A stretch of DNA of 18,599 bases. Origin: an uncultured Eubacterium sp. GTDB lineage: Bacteria; Bacillota; Clostridia; Oscillospirales; Acutalibacteraceae. The notes under the pieces were generated by a model. That model did not search any database. It was not told where the DNA came from and was given only the letters and a program-made list of their open reading frames with translations. The translations under genes and the position numbers were made by a program. This document shows positions 7,953 through 15,087 of the stretch, piece by piece (positions within the stretch are counted from its first letter, which is position 1; each line of letters begins with the position of its first letter). The DNA is taken from assembly GCA_910577215.1 (NCBI GenBank), contig CAJTMQ010000013.1:10483-29081 (forward strand), in the 5' to 3' direction.

Positions 7953-9060
7953 AATATTATTATCGGTAATGCTTATACTTCTGCTTTTTACAGGATGTAC
8001 CGAGAGAAATGACCTCAGTGATTTAAGCATTGTTGAGGGAATGGGCATTGATTACAATGATGACGAGGTAACTGTGACTGTTCAGACTCTTAATCTTGCA
8101 AAAGAGGGCAGCGGAGCAGAGGCTCTTTCAGGAAATGTAACAATGAATACCTCAGGAAAGGGAAGCAATATTTCGGATGCAATAGAAAATGTTACGGAAA
8201 GCCTTTCTAAAAAGCTGTTTTTCGGGCAAAACAGAATTATCGTTTTCGGAATGGGAATGGCTGAAAATTATCTTGAAAAAAATGTTGATTATCTTTTAAG
8301 AAGCTCCGATTCAAGATCAGATGTAAAAATCTGTATTTCCGAGAAGGATGCAGCAGAAATCATAGACAGTCATGAAAATGATGCTTTGGTGCCTGCCGAA
8401 TCAATTACCTCTCTTCTTAATATAGGAGAAAAAAACGGTTTTGCTGCGGATGTAACAACAAACGAGCTTTTAAATCTTTATCTTGATAAAACATCTGATA
8501 TTTTTTTGCCTGTAGTAAGAGCAGATGAAAAATGCGTTTCCGTAGCAGGAATTGCAATTTTTAATGATGAAAAGCTGGTTACGGTTCTTGATGAGAATTC
8601 TACCTTTGGTTTTTTAATTCTGAGTAATAAAATAAAAACAGGATTTTTAAATGTTTTAAGTGATGAATTAGGGGAAATCGGAGTAGATATTATAAAATCA
8701 AAAACCAAAACGTATGCATCTGTTGAAAACGGAAAGGTTGTGCTTCATGCGGAAATAAAATCAAATTTGATGCTTGATGCGGTGGAAAAGGGTCTTATAA
8801 ATACAATAACCAGCAATCATCTTAAAGAAGTGGAAAAGCTTGTTGAAAATAAAATATCCGATATTTGCAGCAATGCTTTTTATCAATGTGTAAACGGCAA
8901 AAGTGACAGTCTGAGAATAGGAGAAAATCTTGCCATGTACAGTCCCAAGGATTATGACGCCTTAAGTGATGATTGGGGAAGTGTTCTTTCGGAGGCACAG
9001 CTTGATATCAAAGTAAACTGCAAATTCAAAAAGATTAATGAAAACTCAAAGGGTGACTGA
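7939..9060 (+). CDS. Spore germination protein, GerC family lipoprotein (C subunit)
   Basis: A 373-residue C subunit of the receptor. The N terminus has two lysines, a hydrophobic core and LLLFTGC with Cys20 as the probable lipidated residue, so the protein should be tethered to the outer face of the spore inner membrane. After it comes the conserved DLSDLSIVEGMGIDYN, followed by a KLFFGQNRIIVFG strand typical of GerAC N-terminal domains, and a C-terminal domain with the helix-strand pattern seen in the family (ILSNKIKTGFLNVL, SVENGKVVLHAEIK). Translation starts at TTG 7939, supported by AAAGGAG at 7923-7929 with 9-base spacing, and overlaps the end of the B gene by 14 bases. The last 26 bases are covered on the other strand by the small frame 9035-9196. 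Confidence 0.94.
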   Translation: MKNFKILLSVMLILLLFTGCTERNDLSDLSIVEGMGIDYNDDEVTVTVQTLNLAKEGSGAEALSGNVTMNTSGKGSNISDAIENVTESLSKKLFFGQNRIIVFGMGMAENYLEKNVDYLLRSSDSRSDVKICISEKDAAEIIDSHENDALVPAESITSLLNIGEKNGFAADVTTNELLNLYLDKTSDIFLPVVRADEKCVSVAGIAIFNDEKLVTVLDENSTFGFLILSNKIKTGFLNVLSDELGEIGVDIIKSKTKTYASVENGKVVLHAEIKSNLMLDAVEKGLINTITSNHLKEVEKLVENKISDICSNAFYQCVNGKSDSLRIGENLAMYSPKDYDALSDDWGSVLSEAQLDIKVNCKFKKINENSKGD

Positions 9061-9196
9061 TCATCAAAACACTGCCGGAAAACAGAGTTGCAAGCTCATT
9101 GGTATTTTCGGCAGGTGTTTTTATAAATGCGGCAATTGCAGGTATTGCAAGTGTTAATACAAAAAGTATTGCAAAAATTATAAGTGCTTTTTTCAA
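9035..9196 (-). CDS. Small membrane protein, or head of a truncated gene
   Basis: A 53-codon frame starts at TTG 9196, only 7 bases from a near-perfect ribosome binding site (AAGGAGG, 9204-9210), and stops at TAA 9035-9037 after running 26 bases antisense into the end of gerC. The protein begins LKKALIIFAILFVLTLAIPA (the first residue is read as Met), a basic start and one hydrophobic helix, followed by a short polar part (KTPAENTNELATLFSG). Codons up to about 9065 look like those of the neighbours; the final stretch is simply antisense of gerC. I do not recognise a family. The signal-anchor start followed by an abrupt run into gerC would fit the surviving 5' end of a longer exported or membrane-anchored protein. 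No clear promoter was found for it, and the imperfect hairpin at 9066-9121 lies within it. Confidence 0.5.
   Translation of the reverse strand: MKKALIIFAILFVLTLAIPAIAAFIKTPAENTNELATLFSGSVLMISHPLSFH
9066..9122 (+). terminator. Possible terminator after gerC (imperfect hairpin)
   Basis: AAAACACTGCCGGAAAA (9066-9082) pairs with TTTTCGGCAGGTGTTTT (9105-9121), giving about 16 pairs with one unpaired G on each arm and a 22-base loop, 5 bases after the gerC stop. A short T run closes it. The large loop and weak T tract make it a modest terminator candidate for the ger operon. Confidence 0.4.
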
Positions 9197-9208
9197 TTTT
9201 CTGCCTCC

Positions 9209-9238
9209 TTGACTTTGGTAGTATAAATAAGGTATAAT
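9209..9238 (+). promoter_or_regulatory. Sigma-A type promoter for citrate synthase
   Basis: TTGACT (9209-9214) and TATAAT (9233-9238) are separated by 18 bases, about 60 bases before the citrate synthase start. The -35 box overlaps the ribosome binding site of the small minus-strand frame. Confidence 0.8.
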
Positions 9239-9301
9239 GATTACTATTATAATGGATAATTATAGCTGTTTGTAAATTTTAATGTAAGGAGAGATAGGAT
9301 T

Positions 9302-10669
9302 ATGTCTGCAAATTATATTTCCCCAATTTCTATGGAAGCTATTTCAAGTTTATGCGGCGAGCTTGATAAAAATAACTCCATAAGTAAAAGTGATTTTGCC
9401 AGATACCATGTTAAAAGAGGTCTCAGAAATGAGGACGGAACAGGTGTTATGGCAGGTCTTACAAGAATTTGTTCTGTTGAGGGTTATTATATTCTTGATG
9501 GTGAGCGTGTTGCAAAAGACGGTAAGCTGTCATACCGAGGCTATGATATTAATCAGATTGTTTCATCCTGCATAAAGGAAAACAGATTTGGTTTTGAAGA
9601 AGTAATATGGCTTCTTCTGTTCGGTGATTTGCCTACCGAAAATCAGCTTGCTTCACTGCAGGAGGTAATAGCAGCTTGCAGAGAGCTGCCTGAGGATTTT
9701 ATTGAAGATATGATTATGAAGCATGCTTCAAAGGATATTATGAATAAAATGGCACGCTGTATTATGTGCCTTTATTCCTATGACGAAAACCCGGATGATA
9801 TTTCCGTTGCCAATGTTCTTCGTCAGAGCCTGCAGCTTATTGCACAGGTTCCTACAATTATGAACACTGCATATCAGGTTAAAAGAAGAACCTTTTACGG
9901 AAAAACCATGTATCTTCATCCTATTAATAAAGATCAGACTACTGCGGAATATATTTTAAATCAAATTCGTTCGGATAAAAAGTTTACGGATGAAGAAGCA
10001 AAGCTGCTTGATATTATGCTTATGCTTCATGCAGATCACGGCGGCGGTAACAACTCAACATTTTCCACACGTGTGCTTACTTCAAGCGGAACGGATACAT
10101 ATTCTGCAATAACGGCAGGCTTCGGTTCACTTAAAGGACCGCGCCACGGCGGTGCAAATATAAGCACAACAAGAATGATGAATGAAATCATAGCCAATGT
10201 TGCCGATCCTACCGATGAGGGTCAGATTAAGGATTATCTTGTTAAAATTCTTAATAAAGAAGCAGGTGACGGAATGGGGCTCATTTACGGTATGGGTCAC
10301 GCAGTTTATACTGTTTCGGATCCGCGTGCAGTTATTCTTAAAAAGAGTGCACAGGAGCTTGCATATAAGGCAGGCTATGAAAAGGAATTCAAAACACTTG
10401 AAAATATTGAAAAGGTTACACCCGATCTTTTGCGTGAATTAAAGGGTAACAATGCTGATGTGTGTGCAAATGTAGATTTATATTCGGGTCTTGTGTATAA
10501 AGTGCTCGGAATACCTGAAGATTTATATACACCTTTATTTGCAAGTGCAAGAATAGTCGGCTGGTGTGCGCACAGGCTTGAGGAGCTTACAACGAACAAT
10601 AAAATTATCCGACCGGCATATAAGAGTGTTGCACGTAAGAGAGAGTATATTGAGCTTTATAAAAGATAA
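9302..10669 (+). CDS. gltA: Citrate synthase
   Basis: A 455-residue citrate synthase that condenses acetyl-CoA and oxaloacetate to citrate and CoA; in a fermenting Clostridium it feeds the oxidative half of a split TCA cycle toward 2-oxoglutarate and glutamate. The catalytic residues are all visible: His246 in HADHGGGNNSTFS, His282 in GPRHGGAN and Asp392 in NVDLYSG. Other family marks are EGYYILDGERVAKDGKLSYRG near 60, GMGHAVYTVSDPRA near 330 and SARIVGWCAHRLEE near 415. The N-terminal extension of about 45 residues is common in clostridial members. AAGGAGA precedes ATG 9302 at normal spacing. The promoter lies just upstream, and only 18 bases separate the stop from the next gene, so the two following membrane protein genes are probably cotranscribed. 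A 2-methylcitrate synthase side activity cannot be excluded; the symbol is by family. Confidence 0.96.
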   Translation: MSANYISPISMEAISSLCGELDKNNSISKSDFARYHVKRGLRNEDGTGVMAGLTRICSVEGYYILDGERVAKDGKLSYRGYDINQIVSSCIKENRFGFEEVIWLLLFGDLPTENQLASLQEVIAACRELPEDFIEDMIMKHASKDIMNKMARCIMCLYSYDENPDDISVANVLRQSLQLIAQVPTIMNTAYQVKRRTFYGKTMYLHPINKDQTTAEYILNQIRSDKKFTDEEAKLLDIMLMLHADHGGGNNSTFSTRVLTSSGTDTYSAITAGFGSLKGPRHGGANISTTRMMNEIIANVADPTDEGQIKDYLVKILNKEAGDGMGLIYGMGHAVYTVSDPRAVILKKSAQELAYKAGYEKEFKTLENIEKVTPDLLRELKGNNADVCANVDLYSGLVYKVLGIPEDLYTPLFASARIVGWCAHRLEELTTNNKIIRPAYKSVARKREYIELYKR

Positions 10670-10687
10670 TAAAAGAGGTGGCAATCA

Positions 10688-11515
10688 GTGCCGAAAATAC
10701 TGACTAAAATTATTTCTGTACTTTTCGGTGCTTCGGTTATTTGTGCAGCTGCTGTAAGATGTGTTCAGATGTTCTGCTATACAAATGCATCAACAGGCTT
10801 CATTATCCACGGTGCGGAAAAAACAATTGTTTTGTTTTTTATTGCGTGTGCGGCAGTCATTATGTTCAGTGTTCTGCTGTGCAGAAAAAATGCCTATAGA
10901 AATCCGTTTTCAAAGCAAAGAAGCAGGCGTGTATTTTATTTTTGCATTTTTGCGGCCGTTGCAATGTTTTATGATTTTGTTCATCAATGCATTAATTGCT
11001 ATAAATACATTTCAGAAAATGTGAATTTTGAATGGAATTATTTTATTCCGGTTTGCCTTGTTGGAATAAGTGCGGTTTTATGTGCATTCTATTTCATAAT
11101 TATGGGTGTTTCATTTGTTACGGATAAGTATGATTTCAGGAATTTAAGTTATTTTCATATCATGCCTGTTTGCTGGAATCTGTTTATGCTTCTTTGCACG
11201 CTCACAAGAAATGATGATGGCTTGTATGCGCAAGAAAGCATACTGCATTATTCAGTGCTGATTTTAGGCATGCTGTTTCATATTGCAGTTATCAGATGTC
11301 TGGAAAGTAATCTGCACAAACTGAGAGCGTTTTGCTTTTTTGGTTTTTTATACGGTGCAATGTGCTTTGTATTGGCTGTTCCGAGAATTGCGGCAATTGT
11401 TTTCGGCGCCGATGTTTATACTACAGCTTTTTCTGCATCAACATATTTTTTTACAGGTGCTTTTGCCGTTTCACTATCTGCCGAAGCATTAAAAGACAAT
11501 TTAGAAGAAGGATAA
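10688..11515 (+). CDS. Multi-pass membrane protein of unknown function
   Basis: A 275-residue protein with seven or eight hydrophobic segments (about residues 6-26, 43-64, 82-99, 119-146, 157-173, 188-206, 214-237 and 245-266) and short loops. It is notably rich in cysteine and aromatic residues inside the membrane (for example VRCVQMFCY, HQCINCYKY), and ends in a short acidic tail. I recognise no family or motif. Translation begins at GTG 10688, with AGAGGTGG at 10674-10681. It lies 18 bases after citrate synthase and its last codons carry the ribosome binding site of the following AEC transporter gene, so it is very likely in the same transcript. A link to carboxylate transport or sensing is possible from context only. 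Confidence 0.75.
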   Translation: MPKILTKIISVLFGASVICAAAVRCVQMFCYTNASTGFIIHGAEKTIVLFFIACAAVIMFSVLLCRKNAYRNPFSKQRSRRVFYFCIFAAVAMFYDFVHQCINCYKYISENVNFEWNYFIPVCLVGISAVLCAFYFIIMGVSFVTDKYDFRNLSYFHIMPVCWNLFMLLCTLTRNDDGLYAQESILHYSVLILGMLFHIAVIRCLESNLHKLRAFCFFGFLYGAMCFVLAVPRIAAIVFGADVYTTAFSASTYFFTGAFAVSLSAEALKDNLEEG

Positions 11516-11519
11516 GAAA

Positions 11520-12452
11520 TTGTTTCTTGAAAATTTGAAAACAATAGCACTGAATGTCGGGATACTTTACCTCATTGCAGGTGTTGGCTTTATTGCTGAC
11601 AAAACAAAGATTTTTCCCAAAGACAGTGCCAAAAAGGTTATAGATTTACTTTTTAATATAATACTTCCTATTGCAATCATTCATACATTTATAAATATGG
11701 AATATACTGCAGAGCACGTTAAGGGTTTATTTGTTGCATTTTTATGTGCTGCTGCAACGCATATATTCGGAATTGCTGTTGCAGGAATTGCATTCGGAAA
11801 GCGCTACAGTACGCTTGAAAGAGGTATTTATCGTTATGCAACCGTTCTGTCAAATGCGGCATTTCTGGCGTTGCCTCTCGCGAAAAGCGTTATAGGTGAC
11901 GAGGGCGTTTTCTACTGTGCAGTGTATGTGGGTATGTTTAATATCATTGCTTTCACATACGGTATTTTTGAAATCAGCGGTCATAAGGCAAAAATTGATT
12001 TGAAAAAAATTATTTTAAATCCCGGTTCAATTTCTGTCATTATCGGAATTCCGCTCTTTCTTTTACAGCCTGATGTGCCATATATAATTGATTATCCCAT
12101 GCAGCTGGTGGGAAGTATTAATTCACCGCTTGCCATGATTGTTTTCGGCACATTTCTTGCAAATTCCAATTTTAAACACATTATAATAAAAAAAGAATTA
12201 TATTTCACATCATTTTTGAGATTGATTTTAATACCGCTGTGTATGCTCGGTTTATTCAGACTTTGCGGTGTAACGGGAGATTTGCTTGCGGCAATGACTA
12301 TTTCCGCCTCTGCCCCCACCGCAACAAACACTGCGATGTATGCGGCAAAATTTGATAATGATGCTGCCCTCGGCTCGGAAATTGCGGCCCAGTCAAGCAT
12401 TCTTTCAATTGTAACAATGCCTGTAATAGTAGCGTTGGCTTACATTGTTTAA
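11520..12452 (+). CDS. AEC (auxin efflux carrier) family transporter
   Basis: A 310-residue membrane protein with about ten helices in two inverted halves, matching the AEC family of the bile/arsenite/riboflavin transporter superfamily. Marks are the N-terminal GVGFIADKTKIFPKDSAKKV followed by the helix break LFNIILPIAIIHTF, the second-half start SISVIIGIPLFLLQP, and the C-terminal SASAPTATNTAMYAAKF with its unwound proline-rich crossing. Bacterial AEC proteins include malate and other dicarboxylate carriers, which would suit its place behind citrate synthase, but the substrate is not shown. The start is TTG 11520; AGAAGGAT at 11505-11512, inside the end of the preceding gene, is spaced about 7 bases from it. 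Four bases separate the two genes. Confidence 0.9.
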   Translation: MFLENLKTIALNVGILYLIAGVGFIADKTKIFPKDSAKKVIDLLFNIILPIAIIHTFINMEYTAEHVKGLFVAFLCAAATHIFGIAVAGIAFGKRYSTLERGIYRYATVLSNAAFLALPLAKSVIGDEGVFYCAVYVGMFNIIAFTYGIFEISGHKAKIDLKKIILNPGSISVIIGIPLFLLQPDVPYIIDYPMQLVGSINSPLAMIVFGTFLANSNFKHIIIKKELYFTSFLRLILIPLCMLGLFRLCGVTGDLLAAMTISASAPTATNTAMYAAKFDNDAALGSEIAAQSSILSIVTMPVIVALAYIV

Positions 12453-12486
12453 ATGTTAATTTTATTTTAATTTAGTTTTAAATGAA

Positions 12487-12516
12487 TTGTAAAGTGCTGC
12501 TCTTTTGAAGTATAAT
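12487..12516 (+). promoter_or_regulatory. Sigma-A type promoter for the darA-holB-ricT genes
   Basis: TTGTAA (12487-12492) and TATAAT (12511-12516) stand 18 bases apart, about 50 bases before the darA ATG. No terminator for the upstream operon is visible in the same gap. Confidence 0.65.
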
Positions 12517-12567
12517 TAAAGTATTATGTTAAGCGGATGTTAAATTACAATTAAAGGAGCACTAAAA

Positions 12568-12891
12568 ATGAAGTTAATTATCACAATAATCTCGAATAAA
12601 GATATACAAAAGGTTTTAGAGGCTTTAAGCAAAGCCGGTTTTTTTGCTACAAAAATTTCAACAACAGGTCAGTTTCTTGAAGGCGGTCATTCCTGTATAT
12701 TTATAGGTGTGGAACATGAAAAAATTAATGAAGTATTTGAGGTTCTGGGCAAGAATGTTACAAAGCGTATAATAAGGCAGCATGGTGTTAACAGCACGGT
12801 TGCAGGCACATTGCTTAAGCAGCCTGTTGATGTTGAGGAATACGGCGGAGTGGCATTTGTAATTGATGTTGAGGATTTCAGAAAGTTTTAA
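12568..12891 (+). CDS. darA: Cyclic-di-AMP receptor, DarA/PstA-like PII-fold protein
   Basis: A 107-residue protein of the DarA (YaaQ/PstA) family, trimeric PII-like proteins that bind c-di-AMP in the cytoplasm. The start MKLIITIISNKD, the ATKISTTGQFLEGGHSCIFIGVE core (residues 27-49) and the end GGVAFVIDVEDFRKF line up with B. subtilis DarA at matching length. As I recall the S. aureus PstA ligand contacts (Asn24, Arg26, Thr28, Phe36/Leu37, Asn41), Thr28, Phe36 and Leu37 are kept, but positions 24, 26 and 41 are Gly, Phe and His, so ligand binding may differ. AAAGGAG at 12553-12559 supports the ATG. Only two bases separate it from holB, as in the Firmicutes cluster where yaaQ precedes holB and yaaT; yaaR, which lies between them in B. 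subtilis, is absent here. Confidence 0.88.
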   Translation: MKLIITIISNKDIQKVLEALSKAGFFATKISTTGQFLEGGHSCIFIGVEHEKINEVFEVLGKNVTKRIIRQHGVNSTVAGTLLKQPVDVEEYGGVAFVIDVEDFRKF

Positions 12892-12893
12892 TT

Positions 12894-13880
12894 ATGAATT
12901 TTAATCATTTTCTTGGAAATGAAAAAGTCAAGGAGCAATTATCATTTTTAATGGCCTCTGAAAGGCTGCCGCACGCAATTGTTATTGAGGGTGATGAGGG
13001 AATCGGTAAACGTACGCTTGCACACGAAATTGCCTGTGCGCTTGTTTGCCGTTCAGACGATGACAGACCATGCTGTGAATGTGCTCAATGCCGAAAGGCG
13101 GAGAAGGGCATTCACCCTGACATTTTTGAATACAGTGCGGTCGGAGGTGCACGTTCGTTTCATGTTGATGTTGTCAGGAATGTTATAAATGATGTTTATA
13201 TGCCGCCTAATGAGGCAGAAAGCAAGATTTATATTTTAGGCAATGCCCATTGTATGAATGAAAGTGCTCAGAATGCAATACTGAAGGTACTTGAAGAGCC
13301 TCCGTCATATGCAGTTTTTATTCTTACTGTTACAAGCAGAACGATGCTGCTTGAAACTGTGCTTTCACGTTCCGTTACATTAACGCTCAGCGGAGTGAAT
13401 GCAGGCACGGGCGCAGAACATATTTCAAAAGAAAATGAAAATATAGATTTCAATGAAGCCCGGGAAGCTATGATTGCCTTTAAGGGCAACATAGGCAAGG
13501 CGACAGAAAGTCTTGTCGGCGGAAAAATGCAGAAAACAATGGAACTGGTTAAAAGCATTTGCAATGCAGCTATGGCAGACAATGAGTATGAGCTCATAAA
13601 GTGCACAAGTGAGCTTGGGAAGGACAGGCAGGAGCTCGCAACCGTTCTCAATCTTCTGAAAACTGTTTTCAGAGATGCTGTTATAGGCATTAAAACAGGC
13701 GAAATTCTTTCGGGTCAGAAGGAAACCGTTAAAGCACTTTCAATGAAATTTACTGAATCTAAAATTTTAAAGCTGTATGAAACAGCTGATAAGCTTATTG
13801 ATATGGCAAATAAAAATGCAAACAATGCTTTGCTTATTACTAAAATCTGTTATAGTCTGCGAGAAGCAATAGGCAGATAG
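12894..13880 (+). CDS. holB: DNA polymerase III subunit delta' (clamp loader)
   Basis: A 328-residue delta' subunit of the replication clamp loader. Residues 1 to about 165 are the AAA+ domain: Walker A GDEGIGKRT (33-41), a zinc module with Cys52, Cys60/61, Cys63 and Cys66, the Walker B region KIYILGNAHCMNESAQNA near 111, and the sensor part ILKVLEEPPSYAVFILT. Delta' usually carries an SRC motif that supplies an arginine to the neighbouring subunit; here it reads SRS (158-160), so the arginine stays and the cysteine is replaced. The rest is a helical collar domain, rather divergent as usual. The gene starts 2 bases after darA with no strong ribosome binding site, so it probably relies on coupling. 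A DnaX (tau/gamma) paralogue is less likely given the length and the darA/ricT neighbours. Confidence 0.92.
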   Translation: MNFNHFLGNEKVKEQLSFLMASERLPHAIVIEGDEGIGKRTLAHEIACALVCRSDDDRPCCECAQCRKAEKGIHPDIFEYSAVGGARSFHVDVVRNVINDVYMPPNEAESKIYILGNAHCMNESAQNAILKVLEEPPSYAVFILTVTSRTMLLETVLSRSVTLTLSGVNAGTGAEHISKENENIDFNEAREAMIAFKGNIGKATESLVGGKMQKTMELVKSICNAAMADNEYELIKCTSELGKDRQELATVLNLLKTVFRDAVIGIKTGEILSGQKETVKALSMKFTESKILKLYETADKLIDMANKNANNALLITKICYSLREAIGR

Positions 13881-13908
13881 AGCAAACGCTCTTTGGGGGA
13901 TATACATC

Positions 13909-14781
13909 ATGACACAAGTTGTTGGAGTACGTTTTAAGGACACCGGAAAGGTGTATTTCTTTGATCCTAACGGATTGGAAATACAGGCAGGCAGCCATGT
14001 TATTGTTGAAACAGCACGCGGTATTGAATGCGGTATAGTTGCAGAGGCAAACAAATCTGTTGAAGATGATGAGGTTGTTGCTCCGTTAAAGCCTGTTAAA
14101 AGAATTGCAACTCAGGAAGATATGAAGATTCTTGAAAGCAATAAGAAAAAAGAAAAGGAAGCATATAATATATGCTTAAAAAAAATAGAAGATCATAAGC
14201 TGGAAATGAATTTAACAGAGGTAGAATATACCTTTGACGGTTCAAAAATCATATTCTATTTCACTGCGGATGGCAGGGTGGATTTCAGAGAGCTTGTTAA
14301 GGATCTTGCAAGTGCATTTCATTCAAGAATTGAGCTTCGCCAGATCGGCGTAAGAGATGAATCTAAAATGATAGGCGGGCTCGGCATCTGCGGCAGACCA
14401 TTCTGCTGCTCAACCTTTCTTAATGATTTTCATTCTGTTTCAATTAAAATGGCGAAGGAGCAGGGTTTGAGTCTTTCTCCCGGCAAAATAAGCGGAACCT
14501 GCGGCAGGCTGATGTGCTGCCTTAAATATGAGCAGAATTCATATGATTATCTGCAGAAAATAACACCGCGTAAGGGTGCAATTGTTGATTGCCGTGACGG
14601 CAGGGGGACAGTTGTTGATGTTTCTCTATTAACAGGAAAGCTTAAAATTAAGCTTAACAGCAATCCCGATGGTGCACCTGTTGTAGCTTATCGTGATGAG
14701 GTTGTTGTTGTAAAGGATGGAAGGCAGCAGAGCATATCAAAGCAGGAAGCAGAGTTCCTGAAGCAGCTTGAAAAAAATTAG
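13909..14781 (+). CDS. ricT: RicT/YaaT, PSP1 domain Fe-S protein
   Basis: A 290-residue PSP1-domain protein of the YaaT/RicT family. In B. subtilis RicT joins RicA and RicF in a complex that carries [4Fe-4S] clusters and helps RNase Y process mRNA, affecting sporulation, competence and biofilm. The PSP1 core is at about 60-145, followed by GGLGICGRPFCCSTF and GTCGRLMCCLKYE. The cysteines fall at 161, 166, 167, 198, 203 and 204, in the spacing known for cluster-binding RicT. The C-terminal part (about 215-290) is a small beta domain and a basic/acidic helix. GGGGGA (13895-13900) precedes ATG 13909. Its place after darA-holB is the conserved one. RicA and RicF genes are not in this window. Confidence 0.93.
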   Translation: MTQVVGVRFKDTGKVYFFDPNGLEIQAGSHVIVETARGIECGIVAEANKSVEDDEVVAPLKPVKRIATQEDMKILESNKKKEKEAYNICLKKIEDHKLEMNLTEVEYTFDGSKIIFYFTADGRVDFRELVKDLASAFHSRIELRQIGVRDESKMIGGLGICGRPFCCSTFLNDFHSVSIKMAKEQGLSLSPGKISGTCGRLMCCLKYEQNSYDYLQKITPRKGAIVDCRDGRGTVVDVSLLTGKLKIKLNSNPDGAPVVAYRDEVVVVKDGRQQSISKQEAEFLKQLEKN

Positions 14782-14804
14782 TTTTACCTAACCTTATTTT
14801 TCTC

Positions 14805-14832
14805 TTGCAAATTAAAAATATTGTGTTATATT
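14805..14832 (+). promoter_or_regulatory. Promoter for the ferredoxin gene
   Basis: TTGCAA (14805-14810) and TATATT (14827-14832) are 16 bases apart, in the 85-base gap after ricT and about 35 bases before the ferredoxin start. This lets the ferredoxin be expressed apart from ricT. Confidence 0.55.
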
Positions 14833-14866
14833 AATAGTTAAGAATGGTGACAGGAGGTGTTACGGA

Positions 14867-15037
14867 ATGGCATATAAAATTTCAGATGATTGCATTTCAT
14901 GCGGTGCTTGTGCAGCTGAATGCCCGGTAGGTGCAATTTCAGAGGGTGACGGTAAGTTCGAAATTGATGCTGATACTTGCATTGAGTGTGGTGCTTGCGA
15001 AGGCGTTTGTCCGGTAGGTGCTCCTTCTCAGGACTAA
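14867..15037 (+). CDS. 2[4Fe-4S] ferredoxin, clostridial type
   Basis: A 56-residue bacterial ferredoxin, the usual size for the clostridial electron carrier. Two cluster motifs are complete: Cys9, 12, 15 and 19 in DDCISCGACAAECPVGA, and Cys38, 41, 44 and 48 in TCIECGACEGVCPVGA. The internal repeat of the two halves, each ending in CPVGA, is clear. It carries low-potential electrons in the cytoplasm between enzymes such as pyruvate:ferredoxin oxidoreductase and hydrogenase. The ribosome binding site AGGAGGTG (14852-14859) is the strongest in the region and sits 7 bases before the ATG. With its own promoter and a terminator right behind it, it is probably a single, highly expressed gene. Confidence 0.95.
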   Translation: MAYKISDDCISCGACAAECPVGAISEGDGKFEIDADTCIECGACEGVCPVGAPSQD

Positions 15038-15057
15038 TGCGTTAAAACAATAAAATT

Positions 15058-15087
15058 ACGGCTGTCCTTTATGGGCAGCCGTTTTTT
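15058..15087. terminator. Intrinsic terminator after ferredoxin, shared with the convergent trmO
   Basis: Arms ACGGCTGTCC (15058-15067) and GGGCAGCCGT (15073-15082) form a 10-bp stem with one G-U pair and the loop TTTAT, followed by a T run (15082-15087). The 3' arm codes for the last residues of the minus-strand gene, so it serves the ferredoxin and overlaps the end of trmO; an A/T-rich tract on the other side allows action in both directions. Confidence 0.85.

Noticed and set aside
12092..12400. A 102-codon minus-strand frame
   Set aside because: Antisense of the AEC transporter, low-complexity Ala/Ser product, no start signal.
13268..13690. A 140-codon minus-strand frame
   Set aside because: It lies inside holB on the other strand; its Ser/Leu-rich product is the typical mirror image of a coding region.
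13879..13892. Short inverted repeat AGAGC/GCTCT after holB as a terminator
   Set aside because: Only five pairs and no T run; the following Gs are the ricT ribosome binding site.
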